From NCBI RefSeq assembly GCF_014193695.1, contig NZ_JACHZR010000004.1:62001-126000 (forward strand): 64,000 bases of DNA, in the 5' to 3' direction. Below the pieces are notes generated by a model that was given only the letters and a program-made list of their open reading frames with translations, was not told the DNA's origin and did no database searches. The translations under genes and the position numbers were made by a program. Shown here one piece after another: positions 25,108 through 33,396 of this stretch (position 1 is its first letter; the number at the start of each line of letters is the position of its first letter). This DNA comes from Rhizobium sp. BK316 (lineage in GTDB: Bacteria > Pseudomonadota > Alphaproteobacteria > Rhizobiales > Rhizobiaceae).

Positions 25108-26271
25108 ATGAGCACTATCGAAGCCGTCGCCGAAGAGGCCAAGGGCTGGCGCCGTCATATTCATCAGAATCCGGAACTGCTCTTCGATCTGCCGGAGACG
25201 GCGGCTTTCGTGGCGGGCAAGCTTGCCGAATTCGGCTGCGAGAATATTACCACGGGGCTTGCCAAGACCGGCGTCGTTGCCGTCATCGAGGGCAGCAGAG
25301 GCCCCGGCAAGACGATTGCGCTTCGCTGCGACATGGATGCGCTGCCGATGTCGGAGCAGACCAATCTTCCCTATGCCTCCAGAAATGCCAACCGCATGCA
25401 TGCCTGCGGCCATGACGGGCACACCGCCATGCTGCTTGCCACCGCCAGGTGCCTTGTCGAAGACAGGGATTTCGCCGGCAAGGTCGTGCTGATCTTCCAG
25501 CCTGCGGAGGAGGGCGGCGGCGGAGCGCGGGTTATGATCGAGGAGGGGCTGCTGGAGCGTTTCGGCATCGACGAGGTCTACGGCATGCATAACGAGCCGG
25601 GCCTGGAGATCGGTTCCTTTGCCACGCGCGCAGGCCCCTTCATGGCGGGCGCCGACCGTTTCGTCATCACCATCAACGGCAAGGGCGGGCATGCGGCCTC
25701 GCCGAACATGACGCGCGATCCTGTTCTCGTCAGCGCCCATATGGTCACGGCGCTGCAATCGATCGCATCGCGCTTCACCGATCCCTTTGACCCTGTCGTC
25801 GTCTCCGTCACCTTCTCGGAAGCCGGCAACGACAAAGCGCTGAACGTCATTCCCGCCTCCGTGCGCCTCGGCGGCACGATCCGCACCATGCAGCCGGAAA
25901 CGAGAAAGGCCGTCGAGCAGCGGTTCCGCGAGATCGTGCATGGCACGGCGAAGCTCTTTGAGACGGAAGCAGAGATCGACTGGCGGCCAGGCTATCCGGT
26001 CACGGTCAACGATGCCGGCAGGACGTCGGCGATCGTTGCGGCGGCTCGGCGCGTCGCCGGCGAGGGCCGGGTGGATGCGGCTTACGAGCCGTCGATGGGG
26101 GCGGAGGATTTCTCCTACATGCTGGAAAAGCGGCCCGGCGCGATGATCCTGATCGGCAACGGGGACAGTGCGGGTCTGCACCATCCGGCCTATGATTTCA
26201 ACGACAAGGCGATTGCACATGGGGTGCGCTATTGGCTGTCGCTGGTCGGGCAGGAGCTTGGAGGGAAGTAG
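25108..26271 (+). CDS. M20-family amidohydrolase (hippurate hydrolase/N-acyl amino acid hydrolase type)
   Basis: The 387-residue cytoplasmic enzyme shows the M20D pattern: RRHIHQNPELLFDLPETAAF at the N-terminus, the metal-binding MHACGHDGHTAMLLATARCL, the catalytic pair PAEEGGGGARVMIEEGLLER, a dimerisation domain (GKGGHAASPNMTRDPV) and a last His in GLHHPAYDFNDKAIAHG. It removes acyl groups from amino acids such as hippurate or N-acetyl-diaminopimelate. GAGG precedes the ATG at 25108. It follows a LysE-type exporter by 133 bases and could supply an amino acid for export; this link is inference. Confidence 0.92.
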   Translation: MSTIEAVAEEAKGWRRHIHQNPELLFDLPETAAFVAGKLAEFGCENITTGLAKTGVVAVIEGSRGPGKTIALRCDMDALPMSEQTNLPYASRNANRMHACGHDGHTAMLLATARCLVEDRDFAGKVVLIFQPAEEGGGGARVMIEEGLLERFGIDEVYGMHNEPGLEIGSFATRAGPFMAGADRFVITINGKGGHAASPNMTRDPVLVSAHMVTALQSIASRFTDPFDPVVVSVTFSEAGNDKALNVIPASVRLGGTIRTMQPETRKAVEQRFREIVHGTAKLFETEAEIDWRPGYPVTVNDAGRTSAIVAAARRVAGEGRVDAAYEPSMGAEDFSYMLEKRPGAMILIGNGDSAGLHHPAYDFNDKAIAHGVRYWLSLVGQELGGK

Positions 26272-26296
26272 GGATGTTGGAGAGGTAGTGCCGTGG

Positions 26297-26475
26297 GGCA
26301 CCCCCTCTGTCCTGCCGGACATCTCCCCCACAAGGGTGGAGATCGGCAAGCGGCTTGAGCTTCGCACATTGCTGACGTTGCGCAGTTTGCAACGCTGCTT
26401 GTTTGGGGAAGCCGGCGCTCCCAGCCAATCTCCACCCTTGTGGGGGAGATGCCCGGCAGGACAGAGGGGGGTACC
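26297..26475. repeat. Large palindromic intergenic element
   Basis: Arms at 26297-26343 and 26428-26475 are near-perfect inverted copies (47 bases, core CATCTCCCCCACAAGGGTGG) separated by 84 bases. The element fills the gap between the convergent M20 and lipoprotein genes. It resembles palindromic mosaic repeats of rhizobia and might also act as a two-way terminator. Confidence 0.75.
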
Positions 26476-26507
26476 GCACCCTCCAGCATCGATGGTTGCC
26501 ACCACCC

Positions 26508-26822
26508 CTACGCAGCCTGAACGCTCTTCACCACGCCCGTCCTGTCGATGACGCAGGCGAACTTGCGGCCGGAGGCATCGAGATCGACGCTGAAGCCGCC
26601 GGCTTCGACCGGGCGCGAGCCTGTCGGCAGGACTTTTGCCCTGTCGAGGCCGGCCTGTTTGGCGGCGGCATCGGCGCAGAGCAGCTGCAGGTCGGCGGGG
26701 GCGGTCTCGACCGCCGTGCGCGACATCTGGTCTGGCGGCGGGGCGGACTGGCAGGCGGCGAGTGCTGCGATCGAGCAAAGGAGCAGGGCCGGAAGCGGCC
26801 GGCTCTTCAAGGACATGTGCAT
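26508..26822 (-). CDS. Small putative lipoprotein
   Basis: The 104-residue product has a lipoprotein signal (PLPALLLCSIAALAAC with the lipobox LAAC), a short Ala/Pro linker and a C-terminal domain with two cysteines (LQLLCADAAAKQAGLDRAKV, FACVIDRTGVVKSVQAA). GGGGGAAAG fits the ATG at 26822. It lies 14 bases downstream of the L,D-transpeptidase gene on the same strand and is probably cotranscribed with it. It may act in the cell envelope; no function is recognised. Confidence 0.75.
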   Translation of the reverse strand: MHMSLKSRPLPALLLCSIAALAACQSAPPPDQMSRTAVETAPADLQLLCADAAAKQAGLDRAKVLPTGSRPVEAGGFSVDLDASGRKFACVIDRTGVVKSVQAA

Positions 26823-26836
26823 ATCTTTCCCCCGTT

Positions 26837-27496
26837 TCAGACGCCCTTATAGAGGGCCGCGCCCTGCATCAGCACGATGACTTTCGCGCCGACCTTTATG
26901 CGCGAGTGCAGGTCGATGATGTCGTCATTGTTCAAGCGAATGCAGCCCGAGGACACGTCGAGGCCGATCGACCAGGATTCCGGCGTGCCATGGATGCGGT
27001 AGATCGTGTCGGCATCGCCCGCATAGAGATAGAGCGCGCGGGCGCCGAGCGGATTGTCGGGGCCACCGGGCTGTCCGGCCGCCCATTTGGCGGCATTCGG
27101 GTCGCGGGCCACCATTTCGGCGGGCGGGGTCCAGGTCGGCCATTCGGCCGTGCGCCCCACGCGCACGATGCCGGCCCAGCCGAAGCCTTCGCGTCCGACC
27201 CCGATGCCGTAGCGGATCGCCTGGCCGCCGGGCTGCACCAGATAGAGGAAATGCTGGTTGCCGTCGATGATGATCGTGCCCGGCTCTTCCGCCGTGCGGA
27301 AGGTCACGACCTGCCGGCGGAAGGCATCCGGAACCTGCTTGTTGCGGGCGAAATATTTGCGTGCCGTGTTCTTGTCGTAATCGACCCACTTCCTGGTCTT
27401 CGGATCGTAGATCTGCGTGCCGGCCGCAAGGGCGACATAGGCGGCGAGGGTCAGCACCAAGGTGGCGAGGGCGGCTTTCTGTAGGATCCGGCTCAT
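26837..27496 (-). CDS. L,D-transpeptidase (YkuD domain)
   Basis: The 219-residue protein has an N-terminal membrane anchor or signal (LQKAALATLVLTLAAYVALA) and a YkuD catalytic domain with the diagnostic HGTPESWSIGLDVSSGCIRL motif holding the active-site His and Cys. It cross-links peptidoglycan through 3-3 bonds or attaches proteins to it in the periplasm; Rhizobiaceae rely on such links. The ATG at 27496 overlaps the stop of the preceding transport gene as ATGA. Genes follow in the order binding protein, transpeptidase, lipoprotein. Confidence 0.93.
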   Translation of the reverse strand: MSRILQKAALATLVLTLAAYVALAAGTQIYDPKTRKWVDYDKNTARKYFARNKQVPDAFRRQVVTFRTAEEPGTIIIDGNQHFLYLVQPGGQAIRYGIGVGREGFGWAGIVRVGRTAEWPTWTPPAEMVARDPNAAKWAAGQPGGPDNPLGARALYLYAGDADTIYRIHGTPESWSIGLDVSSGCIRLNNDDIIDLHSRIKVGAKVIVLMQGAALYKGV

Positions 27497-28482
27497 GGCT
27501 TTGCCCACCCTTCAATGCGGGCGGCGTTCCCGGCCACCCATTTTTCCGCATAGTCGGCAGGCGGTTGGCGCTCCACCTGCAGCGCGTAGGTCATGGCAGT
27601 CACTTCCTCGGGCGTCAGATCGACCTTCTCCAGAAAGGCGGCGATGTCAGCATGTTTCTGACCGAAGGAGGCCGACCAGGCGATGTGGAATTCGGAGGGC
27701 GGCCAGGCGGTATCCGCCTTCGAATGCTCGATCCACAGGGGATCGCTGCCGGGCGCGATCTTCCATTTTGCGGGATCGTAGGCCGGCTCCTTCAGCCGCG
27801 TCACCTTGTGCAGTTCGAAGACATTGTGCGGCGCGTAGCAGGCAAAGACCATCGGCCGGCTGGTGGCGACGGCCGCATCGACGGCGGCCATGCCGACATC
27901 CTCTTCCGTCTCCACGAGGGCCAGATTTTTGGCGTAGCCGTAGCTCAAGGCGCGGATGCGCTCGACGCTCGCCGAGGTCCAGGTGGCAGCGCCGATCCAG
28001 AGCTCGCCGCGGCCATCGCCATCGGTGTCGAGCAGCGCACCTTTTTGCGGGTCGGACAGGTCCTTGATGCTCTTGATGCCGGCCTTTTCCGCGTCTTCGG
28101 TGGCGCAGAGGCCCTGCCAGGCGGGAACGGCGCGTTTTGCCAGCACCACCGCCTTCTTCGCATCGACATATTTTTCGATCGCCGCATCGAGGTTCGGCCG
28201 CCAGACCTCCGGATGGATATCGAGTTCACCGGTTTCGAGCGCGGCGAAGGCATTGAGTTCTCCCATTTCGCGCAGGCCGGCCTCGAGGCCGAATGTCTTG
28301 CCGATCGCGACCTTGAGGATATTGGCGGTTGCCTGGCCGGACGGCCAGTTCGGCACGGCGATGACGAGATCGGCGGCCTGGACGCCATGTGCGGCGCCCG
28401 ACAGGATAAAGGTCATCGCGGCAAGCATGGCCGCGGCATGAAGGCGATGTGGTTGCGGATTCTCTTCCTGACGATGTCTCAC
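27493..28482 (-). CDS. Glycine betaine/choline-type ABC transporter substrate-binding protein
   Basis: The 329-residue periplasmic protein starts at a GTG (28482) served by GGGAGGAG; a longer frame upstream lacks coding character. A signal peptide (AAAMLAAMTFILSGAAHGVQ) precedes an OpuAC-like domain: LVIAVPNWPSGQATANILKV, DIHPEVWRPNLDAAIEKYVD, then LDTDGDGRGELWIGAATWTS and WAPH-like YAPHNVFELHKVTRL. Members bind quaternary amines through an aromatic cage. No permease or ATPase gene is adjacent, so it is an orphan receptor here, unusually joined to an L,D-transpeptidase gene by a four-base overlap. Confidence 0.88.
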   Translation of the reverse strand: MRHRQEENPQPHRLHAAAMLAAMTFILSGAAHGVQAADLVIAVPNWPSGQATANILKVAIGKTFGLEAGLREMGELNAFAALETGELDIHPEVWRPNLDAAIEKYVDAKKAVVLAKRAVPAWQGLCATEDAEKAGIKSIKDLSDPQKGALLDTDGDGRGELWIGAATWTSASVERIRALSYGYAKNLALVETEEDVGMAAVDAAVATSRPMVFACYAPHNVFELHKVTRLKEPAYDPAKWKIAPGSDPLWIEHSKADTAWPPSEFHIAWSASFGQKHADIAAFLEKVDLTPEEVTAMTYALQVERQPPADYAEKWVAGNAARIEGWAKP

Positions 28483-28623
28483 AGAAACTCCTCCCGCTCC
28501 CCAGCTGGTTGAAGTCCTAAACACATCACGCCCATGGCGGGGAAGTACGTTACCGTAAACTTCGGCGTAAATTCGTGGGGCGAAGTGGAATGGGAGGGCG
28601 CAAGCTGCCGCAGTGCTTTGTGG

Positions 28624-28649
28624 CACCCCCTCTGGCCTGAGAGGGGGTG
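28624..28649. repeat. Short hairpin in a divergent intergenic gap
   Basis: CACCCCCTCT (28624-28633) pairs with AGAGGGGGTG (28640-28649) around a 6-base loop. It lies between the starts of the divergent binding-protein and YdcF genes, so it is not a terminator for either; it shares the CACCCCCTCTG start with the palindrome at 26297. The remaining gap 28483-28756 holds no gene. Confidence 0.6.
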
Positions 28650-28756
28650 TCCACACGGCACACCCTTTCCTCAGTTATTCCCGCTTTACCTCAAAACCAC
28701 ACTTGCCCCGAATCCCCAATTAGGTTTTCGTGGCCGCGTTTCAGCAGGACCCCAGC

Positions 28757-29548
28757 ATGCCGATGTTTGTCTTCGCCAAGATTTTCTGGATCGTTTCCCA
28801 GCCGGTGACGATCTGCTTCCTTCTGATGGCGCTCAGCGTGCTCCTGATGCTCTTTTCCTTCCGGCGGCTCGCCATCGCCGCCGGGCTGGTGTCGCTCGCG
28901 CTCGTCTTCGTGAGCTTCTACACCACATCGGGCGCGCTGATCGTGCAGGAGCTCGAAGACCGCTTTCCGCGGCCGGCCGCACCCGCCGATGCCGCCTGCG
29001 TCATCGTGCTCGGCGGTGGCATCCCGACGTTGGTCGATGGGGCGCGGGGCGGTTACGATCTCGATGACGGCGGCGACCGCTATATCGAGACGGTGCGGCT
29101 TGCGGGCCTCTTTCCCAATGCGAAGATCATCATGTCCGGCGGCGATGGCAGCCTCGAAGGTGTCGCCATGACGGAGGCGGATGTCATCCGCCGGATGTTC
29201 AATGATTTCCATATCGATCCAAACAGGGTCGAATATGACGCGGAGTCGCGCGATACCTATGAAAACGCCACAAATGTCCGGGCGATCCTGCAGCGGCTGA
29301 ACCTCACCCACTGCCTGCTCGTGACCTCGGGTTTCCATATGCCGCGGGCCGTGGCGATCTTCCGCAATCTCGGCATGGACGTCACCCCCTGGGTCGCCGA
29401 TTACCGCACGACCGGGGAGGAGGGCCTGAAGGTGACGGTCGCCTATCCGCTCATCAATGCCGGGCTTCTGAGCACTGGCGTGCGGGAATGGATCGGCATC
29501 GTCGCCTATTATTTCGCCGGGCGCGTTGCGACCCTTTATCCGCAGTGA
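28757..29548 (+). CDS. YdcF/ElyC-family (DUF218) envelope protein
   Basis: The 263-residue protein has two N-terminal membrane helices (IFWIVSQPVTICFLLMALSV, LAIAAGLVSLALVFVSFYTT) and a DUF218 domain outside or inside the membrane: ACVIVLGGGIP, IIMSGGDG, YDAESRDTYENATNVRAIL and LLVTSGFHMPRAVAIFRNLG. ElyC and SanA-like relatives influence peptidoglycan and undecaprenyl-phosphate metabolism. The ATG at 28757 begins the first helix. It stands beside other cell-wall genes (L,D-transpeptidase) and a family 25 glycosyltransferase. Confidence 0.9.
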   Translation: MPMFVFAKIFWIVSQPVTICFLLMALSVLLMLFSFRRLAIAAGLVSLALVFVSFYTTSGALIVQELEDRFPRPAAPADAACVIVLGGGIPTLVDGARGGYDLDDGGDRYIETVRLAGLFPNAKIIMSGGDGSLEGVAMTEADVIRRMFNDFHIDPNRVEYDAESRDTYENATNVRAILQRLNLTHCLLVTSGFHMPRAVAIFRNLGMDVTPWVADYRTTGEEGLKVTVAYPLINAGLLSTGVREWIGIVAYYFAGRVATLYPQ

Positions 29549-29671
29549 GCATGCAGGCTGAAGGGATCCTGAAAAACTTGTGCCGCCCGCCGGCGGTCCG
29601 CTTTTGCTCGCATCGGAACATAGCTATATGTTTGCGCTGACACAGCAGGTTTTCGGTGCCGGGGAGTTCGA

Positions 29672-30469
29672 TTGAGAATATTGATCATCAGCCGCAAGGC
29701 GGAAGAGGTCCGGCGGAGCTTCCAGACCCGTCAACTGGCGGCACTCGGCCTGTCCTTCGAATTTCTCGATGCGTTCGAAGCTGCCGATCTCACGGCCGAG
29801 GAATGCCAGACGGCTGCCAGCAACTGGCCGAGCCCGACCCGCCGGCAGGACATTGCCTGCTTCCTGTCGCACCGCAAGGCCTGGCAGGCGGTGATCGCGC
29901 ATGGCGCCAAAATGCTCATCCTCGAAGATGATGCGGTGCTGTCTGACGATATCACGCTGGTTCTCGACAATATCGAAGCCCGCAACGATGCCTGGAACAG
30001 TGTCTACGACCTCGAATTCGCCCCGCGCCGCCATATCCTCAATCGCAGGCCCGCCTGGCGGGACGCGGCGGGCGGTTTTGGCGCGACCCGCGTCTATCAG
30101 AACCGGGTGGGGCTCGCGGGCTATATCATCGGCCCCGAGGCTGCAAAACGCATGCTTGCGGAAACCACGACCTATTCGCTGATCGATGCGCATTTCTGGC
30201 ATCGCTCCTGGCTTGCCGCCTACCAGATCGAGCCGGCGCCGGTCATCCAGCAGCGGTTTCTGGAGGATGAGGCCGAAAGCGCCGACTTCGTGCGCCCGGA
30301 AAAGGATCTGGTCTTCCTGCCGCTCAGCAAAATGCGCAAGCTCGCGCGGCGACTGGAGCTCGAAAGCATCAAGGCGAGAAACCTCGTTGTCGGCCTGTTC
30401 GTGGGGCAGAAGAGGGATGTTCGCGTCGATCGGTCGAGGTTCAAGGCCGGGGTGGTGAAATCCGTTTGA
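29672..30469 (+). CDS. Glycosyltransferase family 25 (LPS-type) protein
   Basis: The 265-residue cytoplasmic protein starts at a TTG (29672) with GGGGAG five bases upstream: the first residues (MRILIISRKAEEVRRSFQTR) are the family start. GT25 motifs follow: IACFLSHRKAWQAVIAHGAK, the acidic LILEDDAVLSDDI (metal-nucleotide site), LAGYIIGPEAAKRML and LIDAHFWHRSWLA. Such enzymes add galactose or glucose to lipopolysaccharide or glycoproteins. It follows the YdcF gene by 123 bases. Confidence 0.88.
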   Translation: MRILIISRKAEEVRRSFQTRQLAALGLSFEFLDAFEAADLTAEECQTAASNWPSPTRRQDIACFLSHRKAWQAVIAHGAKMLILEDDAVLSDDITLVLDNIEARNDAWNSVYDLEFAPRRHILNRRPAWRDAAGGFGATRVYQNRVGLAGYIIGPEAAKRMLAETTTYSLIDAHFWHRSWLAAYQIEPAPVIQQRFLEDEAESADFVRPEKDLVFLPLSKMRKLARRLELESIKARNLVVGLFVGQKRDVRVDRSRFKAGVVKSV

Positions 30470-30621
30470 CGCTGTGCCGTCTCCAATCTTTACCGTCGCC
30501 TTCTCTCAGATATCCCGCGAGCAGGGAGCGACCCTCTATCGCTCCTATCCTCATGGTTGTATAATTCCGCGGATAAACGAGTGTGATGTGTTCGAAACCC
30601 GTTATCCAAGGGGAGGATGCC

Positions 30622-30942
30622 TTGTCCAGATCATCGTTGTTTCTGTCACTGGCGCTGGCTGTCGGCCTGTCGGTCCCATCAATATCCGTGCCGACCGAAG
30701 CAAGCGCGCAGGCCCAGATCTCCATCAGCGTCGGCACCAATCTCAACAGCGGCAGAGGGATTACCTGCAGTCAGGGCGAGAGGCTGATCCGCAGCCGTGG
30801 TTTCAGGGACGTCAGGCGGATCGACTGCCGTGGTCGTTTCTTCGTTTATCACGCCCGGAGAGGCAACCGCCAGTTTGAGATTTCCATACGGCAGCGTGAT
30901 GGCCGCGTTGTGGATATGCGCCGCATCGGCGGAAGGCGATAG
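30622..30942 (+). CDS. Small exported protein with PepSY-like C-terminus
   Basis: The 106-residue product from the TTG at 30622 (GGGGAGG upstream) has a signal peptide (SRSSLFLSLALAVGLSVPSI, cleavage near ASAQA) and a basic C-terminal domain with two cysteines: ITCSQGERLIRSRGFRDVRR, IDCRGRFFVYHARRGNRQFE, VDMRRIGGRR. The strand-turn pattern is like PepSY-type periplasmic domains. An ATG at 30583 is in frame but has no ribosome site and would add residues before the signal. Function unknown. Confidence 0.7.
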   Translation: MSRSSLFLSLALAVGLSVPSISVPTEASAQAQISISVGTNLNSGRGITCSQGERLIRSRGFRDVRRIDCRGRFFVYHARRGNRQFEISIRQRDGRVVDMRRIGGRR

Positions 30943-31031
30943 TGCCGGGAAGGGGCCGAAGGACGGCCGAGACCCTTGCCCCGCTCCGGTAACGACCCAT
31001 CTCCTGACGGTCACAACCGGGAACGCGATCC

Positions 31032-31586
31032 ATGCCAACACAGATCCTCTTCATCCAGGGCGCCGGCGAAACCACCCACGACGAGTGGGATAACAAGCTC
31101 GTCGACAGTCTCGCCCGCGAACTCGGCGAGGCCTATGCCATCCGGTACCCCCGCATGCCCGATGAAGCGGACCCGCATTATCAGGCGTGGAAAGCCGCTT
31201 TGCTGAAGGAGTTCGAAACCCTCGAAGACGGCGCGATCCTGATTGGCCATTCCTTCGGCGGCACGGTGCTTCTCCACACGCTTGCCGAGGCGTGGCCGGC
31301 ATTCGAGCCCGGCGCCGTCATCCTCATCGCGCCGCCCTTCATGGGCGAGGGCGGATGGGAGAGCGACGAGATTGCCGGGCACGACGACTTTTCAGAGAGC
31401 CTGCCGGAGGGGCTGCCCGTGCTCATCTATCACGGCAGCGATGATGACACCGTGCCCTTTGCGCATATCGAGGCTTACGCCAGGGCGATCCCGGATGCCG
31501 TCCTCTGCTCGCTGCCGGGGCGCGATCACCAGCTTGACAATGATCTCGCCGACATCGCCAAGGATATACGTTCGCTTGCCGTATAG
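31032..31586 (+). CDS. RBBP9/YdeN-type serine hydrolase (alpha/beta fold)
   Basis: The 184-residue protein is a small alpha/beta hydrolase: QILFIQGAGETTHDEWDNKL, nucleophile elbow GHSFGG, the acid in YHGSDDDTVPFAHIEAYARA, and the catalytic His in LPGRDHQLDNDLADIAKDIR. These enzymes are small esterases or peptidases of unclear natural substrate. The next gene starts 98 bases on in the same direction. Confidence 0.85.
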   Translation: MPTQILFIQGAGETTHDEWDNKLVDSLARELGEAYAIRYPRMPDEADPHYQAWKAALLKEFETLEDGAILIGHSFGGTVLLHTLAEAWPAFEPGAVILIAPPFMGEGGWESDEIAGHDDFSESLPEGLPVLIYHGSDDDTVPFAHIEAYARAIPDAVLCSLPGRDHQLDNDLADIAKDIRSLAV

Positions 31587-31683
31587 GCCGGCAGGCCCGC
31601 CCATTCCATCACTCAACCATTGGCATCGCATCCTCCTGCATCCTCATCCGCGAGGAGCGCATCCATCAGGAGGTCATCGGCCG

Positions 31684-32001
31684 ATGAACATCTTCAGCCT
31701 GCGGTTCGATTTCGACGAGCTCGTCATCCCCATCCTTGGCCGGAACGACAATGGCCTGCTGCTCTATGGCTCAGCCGAGCTCTCGGGCGATCATGAAGGG
31801 TTCAGCGTCGAGGCCATCCAGCTTGCCGAGGGCACCATGCTGCGCCCGGCCGGCAATGCCGAATCCGGGCGGCCGGCGCCCTTTGTCGACGAACTCTTCC
31901 GCCGCATCGCCGCCGTCATCGAAAACGACAAGACGGTGCCCGGACGCCACGCAGCGATGGAATGGGCCGAACTCGTGGAGCGCCACGGCGAGGCGGCCTG
32001 A
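31684..32001 (+). CDS. Hypothetical protein, 105 residues
   Basis: The product MNIFSLRFDFDELVIPILGR to ELVERHGEAA is acidic and soluble, with no signal peptide or membrane segment. A strong AGGAGG lies before the ATG at 31684, and the codon usage is host-like. A longer frame extends upstream through the preceding gene but is only its shadow. I do not recognise the family; it may form a small operon with the serine hydrolase. Confidence 0.7.
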   Translation: MNIFSLRFDFDELVIPILGRNDNGLLLYGSAELSGDHEGFSVEAIQLAEGTMLRPAGNAESGRPAPFVDELFRRIAAVIENDKTVPGRHAAMEWAELVERHGEAA

Positions 32002-32144
32002 GCGTTGTGTGCCGGTGCTAAGGTTCCTGAAAAAGTCTCGCCGATATGGATCGTGATCGAAGATAGGAATAATTTCCTTGATTGTTGTCGGCGTTGGCAG
32101 ATACAACCTTATGACGGCAGCGATATCCAGAGAGGGAGTTTTGC

Positions 32145-32432
32145 ATGCAGGCCTGCCCGCTCCAACGGAGCGACGATACGGAACTCGTCCTGCTCTGCAG
32201 CGAGCTGCACGAAGCGGCAATGTTTGCGGAACTGCGGCTGAAAGCGATGCCCGACTATGCCGATACCGTGGAGGAAACGGCTGCCATCGAGGCGATCCTG
32301 CAGCCGGGTGAGGTGATCGCCGACCAGATGCTGTCTCTGCAGGCGGCGACATCGGATGGGGTGGAAGCCCGGCTGCGTGCGACGCTCTGGAAGCGTGGCG
32401 AATATATCGGAACCTATCTGGGTGAAGGATGA
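32145..32432 (+). CDS. Hypothetical protein, 95 residues
   Basis: The product (MQACPLQRSDDTELVLLCSE) is helical and acidic, with HEAAMFAELRLKAMPDYADT and a C-terminal RATLWKRGEYIGTYLGEG. GAGAGGGAG precedes the start. No domain is recognised and no signal or membrane segment is visible. The gap before it (32002-32144) contains nothing notable. Confidence 0.65.
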   Translation: MQACPLQRSDDTELVLLCSELHEAAMFAELRLKAMPDYADTVEETAAIEAILQPGEVIADQMLSLQAATSDGVEARLRATLWKRGEYIGTYLGEG

Positions 32433-32484
32433 GTCCGGAATCCCGGTCAGGTTAGGGTGAGGGGACCAACACTCTCGAACCCCC

Positions 32485-32517
32485 AAAACAAAAACGGCGC
32501 CCCTTGCGGAGCGCCGT
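32485..32517 (-). terminator. Rho-independent terminator of the cold-shock gene
   Basis: Arms ACGGCGC (32494-32500) and GCGCCGT (32511-32517) form a GC-rich stem; on the minus strand it is followed by a T-rich run (the A-run at 32485-32494 on the plus strand). It lies about 35 bases after the cold-shock stop codon. Confidence 0.85.
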
Positions 32518-32549
32518 CGCCTGCTTAACGCAGAAAGACCTGAATCAGA

Positions 32550-32762
32550 TCAGAAGGCCTGGATATTGACGGCCTTCGGGCCTTTGCCCATGCGATCCGG
32601 CTCGGTGTCGAAAGAAACCTGCTGGCCTTCGCGCAGCGACTGGATGCCGGAAGCCTGGAGAGCGGAGATGTGGACGAAAACGTCCTTGGCGCCGCCTTCC
32701 GGCGTGATGAAACCAAAACCCTTGTCCTGGTTGAAGAATTTTACGGTGCCCTTGGTGGCCAT
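32550..32762 (-). CDS. Cold-shock protein, CspA family
   Basis: The 70-residue protein is a single cold-shock domain: MATKGTVKFFNQDKGFGFIT with RNP1 (KGFGFI) and RNP2 (DVFVHIS), and the C-terminal GPKAVNIQAF. It binds single-stranded nucleic acid and acts as an RNA chaperone. I use the ATG at 32762; an ATG seven codons earlier adds a tail not seen in the family. Long, GC-rich untranslated sequence precedes it, as in many csp genes, and a terminator follows. Which csp paralogue it is cannot be decided. Confidence 0.95.
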   Translation of the reverse strand: MATKGTVKFFNQDKGFGFITPEGGAKDVFVHISALQASGIQSLREGQQVSFDTEPDRMGKGPKAVNIQAF

Positions 32763-32792
32763 AGGGATAGTCCTTTTTCCCATGTCTGGTTA

Positions 32793-33396
32793 GTTTATCC
32801 GCACCCCCGGCGGTGGGGAGGCGGACGGCTTTAGCTTTCGCGTATCGGCCCTGGAAGCCGGACGCGAAGGGTCAGTCGAGACGTCACGTACGGGGAAAGA
32901 ACATCTACGCGCATGGGTGTCACCCATGCCGCCTTGCCGGAATTGGCGCTCCGGCGCGGCATTACCACTTCAGTCCAGTCACCGGCATGCGAAATGCCCG
33001 AGTGTCGCAGTTCGTGCCAGCATTTCGGGCAAAAAGCAAGCGGCAATATTGTGGCATGGTTTTTTGCGTTGCGGGAAATGATGACGATTCAAATGGTTGG
33101 CGGAGCGTTAGCATATGCTGATGCACGTGTTTCATTGTGGGATGCGACCGGATTGCAACCTGAGGGCGGTTGGCTGCCAACTTCCGGGTGACGGGCTTTC
33201 CAGGCAAGTGCATTTTACCGCGAGCCGCAATGCACAAGGCCGAGGACGAGCAACGGAAATCGAACCCGTTAACTCTTCACCTGTGGGAAAATCTGCCGCG
33301 TTCCACAATTTCGTCCCGAGCGGCCGCAATTATGGCAGGGTGTTTCGGGGCTTGATGCGGTGGCCGCCTGCGGTTAGGTCTCGGAGGGACGAAGCA
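32793..33396. other. Intergenic region without a convincing gene
   Basis: About 600 bases separate the divergent cold-shock and J-domain genes. Short frames exist on both strands, including one on the minus strand with CPKCWHE (32831-33046), but none has a ribosome site plus host-like codon use. It probably holds the csp promoter and leader and the J-protein promoter. Confidence 0.5.

Noticed and set aside
31243..31683. Upstream extension of the 105-residue hypothetical protein
   Set aside because: This stretch is the out-of-frame shadow of the serine hydrolase gene; the real start at 31684 has AGGAGG before it.
32831..33046. A 71-residue minus-strand frame with CPKCWHE
   Set aside because: Only one CxxC pair, no ribosome site, and codon use unlike that of neighbouring genes.
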